This document shows, one piece after another, positions 4,838-6,271 of a stretch of 6,271 bases of DNA (position 1 is the first letter of the stretch; each line of letters opens with the position of its first letter). The position numbers were made by a program, and so were the translations under genes. Source of the stretch: Candidatus Acetothermia bacterium (GTDB lineage Bacteria > Bipolaricaulota > Bipolaricaulia > UBA7950); assembly GCA_003535305.1 (NCBI GenBank), contig DOHL01000123.1:1-6271 (forward strand). The letters are read 5' to 3'. Below the pieces are notes generated by a model, which saw nothing but the letters and a program-made list of their open reading frames with translations, was not told where the DNA came from and did not search any database.

Positions 4838-6271
4838 CTACTCTTCAGCCCAATCCCATTCCCAGGTGTTCCACGTAGAAAGACCGACTCCCGGCGGCCG
4901 GAAGCCGATTATGTTCGCCAGACGAGTGGGGTTTTCCGCACGGAAGTAGAGCGGAATTGAGGCCACATCGTACGTCCATAGTCGCATAAAGTCGACCATC
5001 AACTGCTGCCGGCCCACTGGGTCCATCTCCACCATGATTTTCTCGATGATCGCGTCCGCCTCTGGATTGGCCCACTGGGCGACATTCCAGCCCGCAGGCA
5101 TGATGTTCACGCTGTGCCACAATGATTTGGGCAGATGGGTGAGTCCGATATTCCAGGCGAACATCACCATTCCCGGCCATTCGCCCGGATCGCGGAAATG
5201 TGTCGAGCCGAAGAGGACGGCCGGCGGCAGGTTTTCGATCACTGTCTCGATCCCCACAGCCAACCAATGATCAGCAAGGATCACCTGGACCATTTCGCGA
5301 GTCAGGTTGCCGGCAGTAGTTCGAATATTGATGACGAACCTGTTTCCGTCGGCATCGACCCTGATTCCATCCGGACCGGGTATCCAGCCGGCCTCAGTGA
5401 GAAGCTCCTTGGCCAGTTCAGGGTCATATTCGTAGACCTTCTGTGCCGCAACCGCCTCCGGCGACATCAGCGGGTGTAACAGCGGCAGCGGACCGTGCGA
5501 TACGACCTGGCGCCCTTCAAAGAGCTCGTCGACCAGCGACTGGCGGTCGAGCGCATGGACGAGGGCGCGGCGGACCCGGATGTCGCGGAATGCTTCGCGT
5601 ACATATGGATGCGGGAGATCGACCTCTTGTATCCGCAGATCAAGGTGCTCCCAGACCGCGCCTTCACGGAACTCGACCACGACATCGGCCGGCACTACCC
5701 CTGCTTCGATGTCCCGATAGAGAATGAGCGCAGTGTCAAATGGGAAGTTTGGCGGGACGGTCACGTGGACCTCACCTGTTCGGACCATGATCGCCAATGT
5801 TTCTACGTCTTCGATAAACTTGAAGATCAGCCGCTCCAGACGAGGCTGATAATGCGGATCGACTTGCCCCATAAAGAAGTCGTCGAACCTCTCCACTGTG
5901 ATGTGGCTTCCCGGGATCCAGTCTACCAATTTGAACGGACCGGTGCCGACAAATTCAGTGAGCCAGAACGGGTGCGCCTCAAATGGTGCAACATCGCCTG
6001 TCTCCACCCACTGGAGGAACGTGTCCTCAAGGATATGTCGCGGGTACGCCTCTGCCGAGCCCCAGAACTGGTCTGCGAACGGATAGAGTGTATTCCAGTA
6101 AACCCTAATGGTCCGCTCACCGGTGATCTCGATCAGGGAGACTTTCTCAGCGAGCCATGTCGGAGCAGGGAAGCCTTCTTGCAGCCAGATACGGCGCCCA
6201 AAGAGGACGTCCTCCACGCTCCATGGAACTCCGTCGTGATAAAGAATCCCCTCGCGGAACTCCCAGTCAAC
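4838..6271 (-). CDS. ABC transporter solute-binding protein, family 5 (DppA/OppA-like), 5' end missing
   Basis: This is the extracytoplasmic substrate-capturing subunit of the importer encoded by the following permease genes. The frame stays open to the window edge, giving 477 visible residues. The first ones read VDWEFREGILYHDGVPWS, the family 5 signature (W-x-F-x-L/R-E-G-x-x-F/Y-H-D-G), so the signal peptide and roughly the first hundred residues lie outside the window. The GTG at 6217 is therefore internal, not a start. Other family landmarks are GTGPFKLVDWIPGS (109-122), VRRALVHALDRQSLV (232-246), the HGPLPLLHP region (259-267), YDPELAKELLTEAGW (282-296) and, near the end, DVASIPLYF (435-443). 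The protein ends in WDWAEE with no membrane anchor. Family and role are sure; the ligand is not. The aromatic- and acid-rich sequence does not identify it as a peptide, sugar or nickel binder. Confidence 0.93.
   Translation of the reverse strand, partial: VDWEFREGILYHDGVPWSVEDVLFGRRIWLQEGFPAPTWLAEKVSLIEITGERTIRVYWNTLYPFADQFWGSAEAYPRHILEDTFLQWVETGDVAPFEAHPFWLTEFVGTGPFKLVDWIPGSHITVERFDDFFMGQVDPHYQPRLERLIFKFIEDVETLAIMVRTGEVHVTVPPNFPFDTALILYRDIEAGVVPADVVVEFREGAVWEHLDLRIQEVDLPHPYVREAFRDIRVRRALVHALDRQSLVDELFEGRQVVSHGPLPLLHPLMSPEAVAAQKVYEYDPELAKELLTEAGWIPGPDGIRVDADGNRFVINIRTTAGNLTREMVQVILADHWLAVGIETVIENLPPAVLFGSTHFRDPGEWPGMVMFAWNIGLTHLPKSLWHSVNIMPAGWNVAQWANPEADAIIEKIMVEMDPVGRQQLMVDFMRLWTYDVASIPLYFRAENPTRLANIIGFRPPGVGLSTWNTWEWDWAEE

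Noticed and set aside
5443..5727. Plus-strand 94-codon reading frame opposite the binding protein gene
   Set aside because: It lies wholly within a well-supported gene on the other strand, is arginine- and proline-rich as expected of a GC-rich shadow frame, and shows no recognisable domain.
6215..6217. GTG at 6217 as the start of the binding protein gene
   Set aside because: The frame continues upstream to the window edge and encodes the family 5 signature WEFREGILYHDG, so the GTG is an internal valine codon and the gene is cut by the window.

Overview
The window carries five protein genes, all on the minus strand. Transcription therefore runs from the high-coordinate end towards base 1. The organism looks bacterial. 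The genes have clear Shine-Dalgarno sites, there is an intrinsic terminator with a U-rich tail, and the binding protein ends without a C-terminal membrane anchor of the kind common in archaea. Base composition is moderate, and the lineage cannot be named from the sequence. The phosphoglycerate mutase is of the archaeal (ApgM) type, which is also found scattered among deep-branching bacteria, so an archaeal origin is less likely but not excluded.

Region 6271-2903 is a peptide/nickel-class (Dpp/Opp) ABC importer. It begins with a family 5 solute-binding protein whose 5' end lies outside the window (4838-6271). An 80-base gap with a strong 9-bp stem-loop follows, then a DppB-type permease (3786-4757) and, 7 bases on, a DppC-type permease (2903-3778). 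No ATPase gene (DppD/DppF) is present in the window.

Region 2885-1584 starts 17 bases after the DppC stop, so it is very probably in the same transcript. It encodes an unassigned membrane-anchored protein with an N-terminal transmembrane segment, one PEGA domain and a PQQ-type beta-propeller. This is the least expected gene here, because it sits where the transporter ATPases often lie.

Region 1583-1351 is a 233-base gap. It holds several inverted repeats and an intrinsic terminator at about 1440-1411, which probably ends the transporter/propeller transcript. Only about 60 bases then remain before apgM (103-1350), a 415-residue cofactor-independent phosphoglycerate mutase of glycolysis/gluconeogenesis with a very strong ribosome binding site. 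Bases 1-102 are AT-rich, with no gene that I can support.

Overall this is a transporter operon with one unusual accessory gene, followed by a housekeeping enzyme. I saw no mobile element, CRISPR array, tRNA or rRNA. I found no strong evidence for a wholly new system; the best candidate for novelty is the PEGA/propeller protein linked to the importer.
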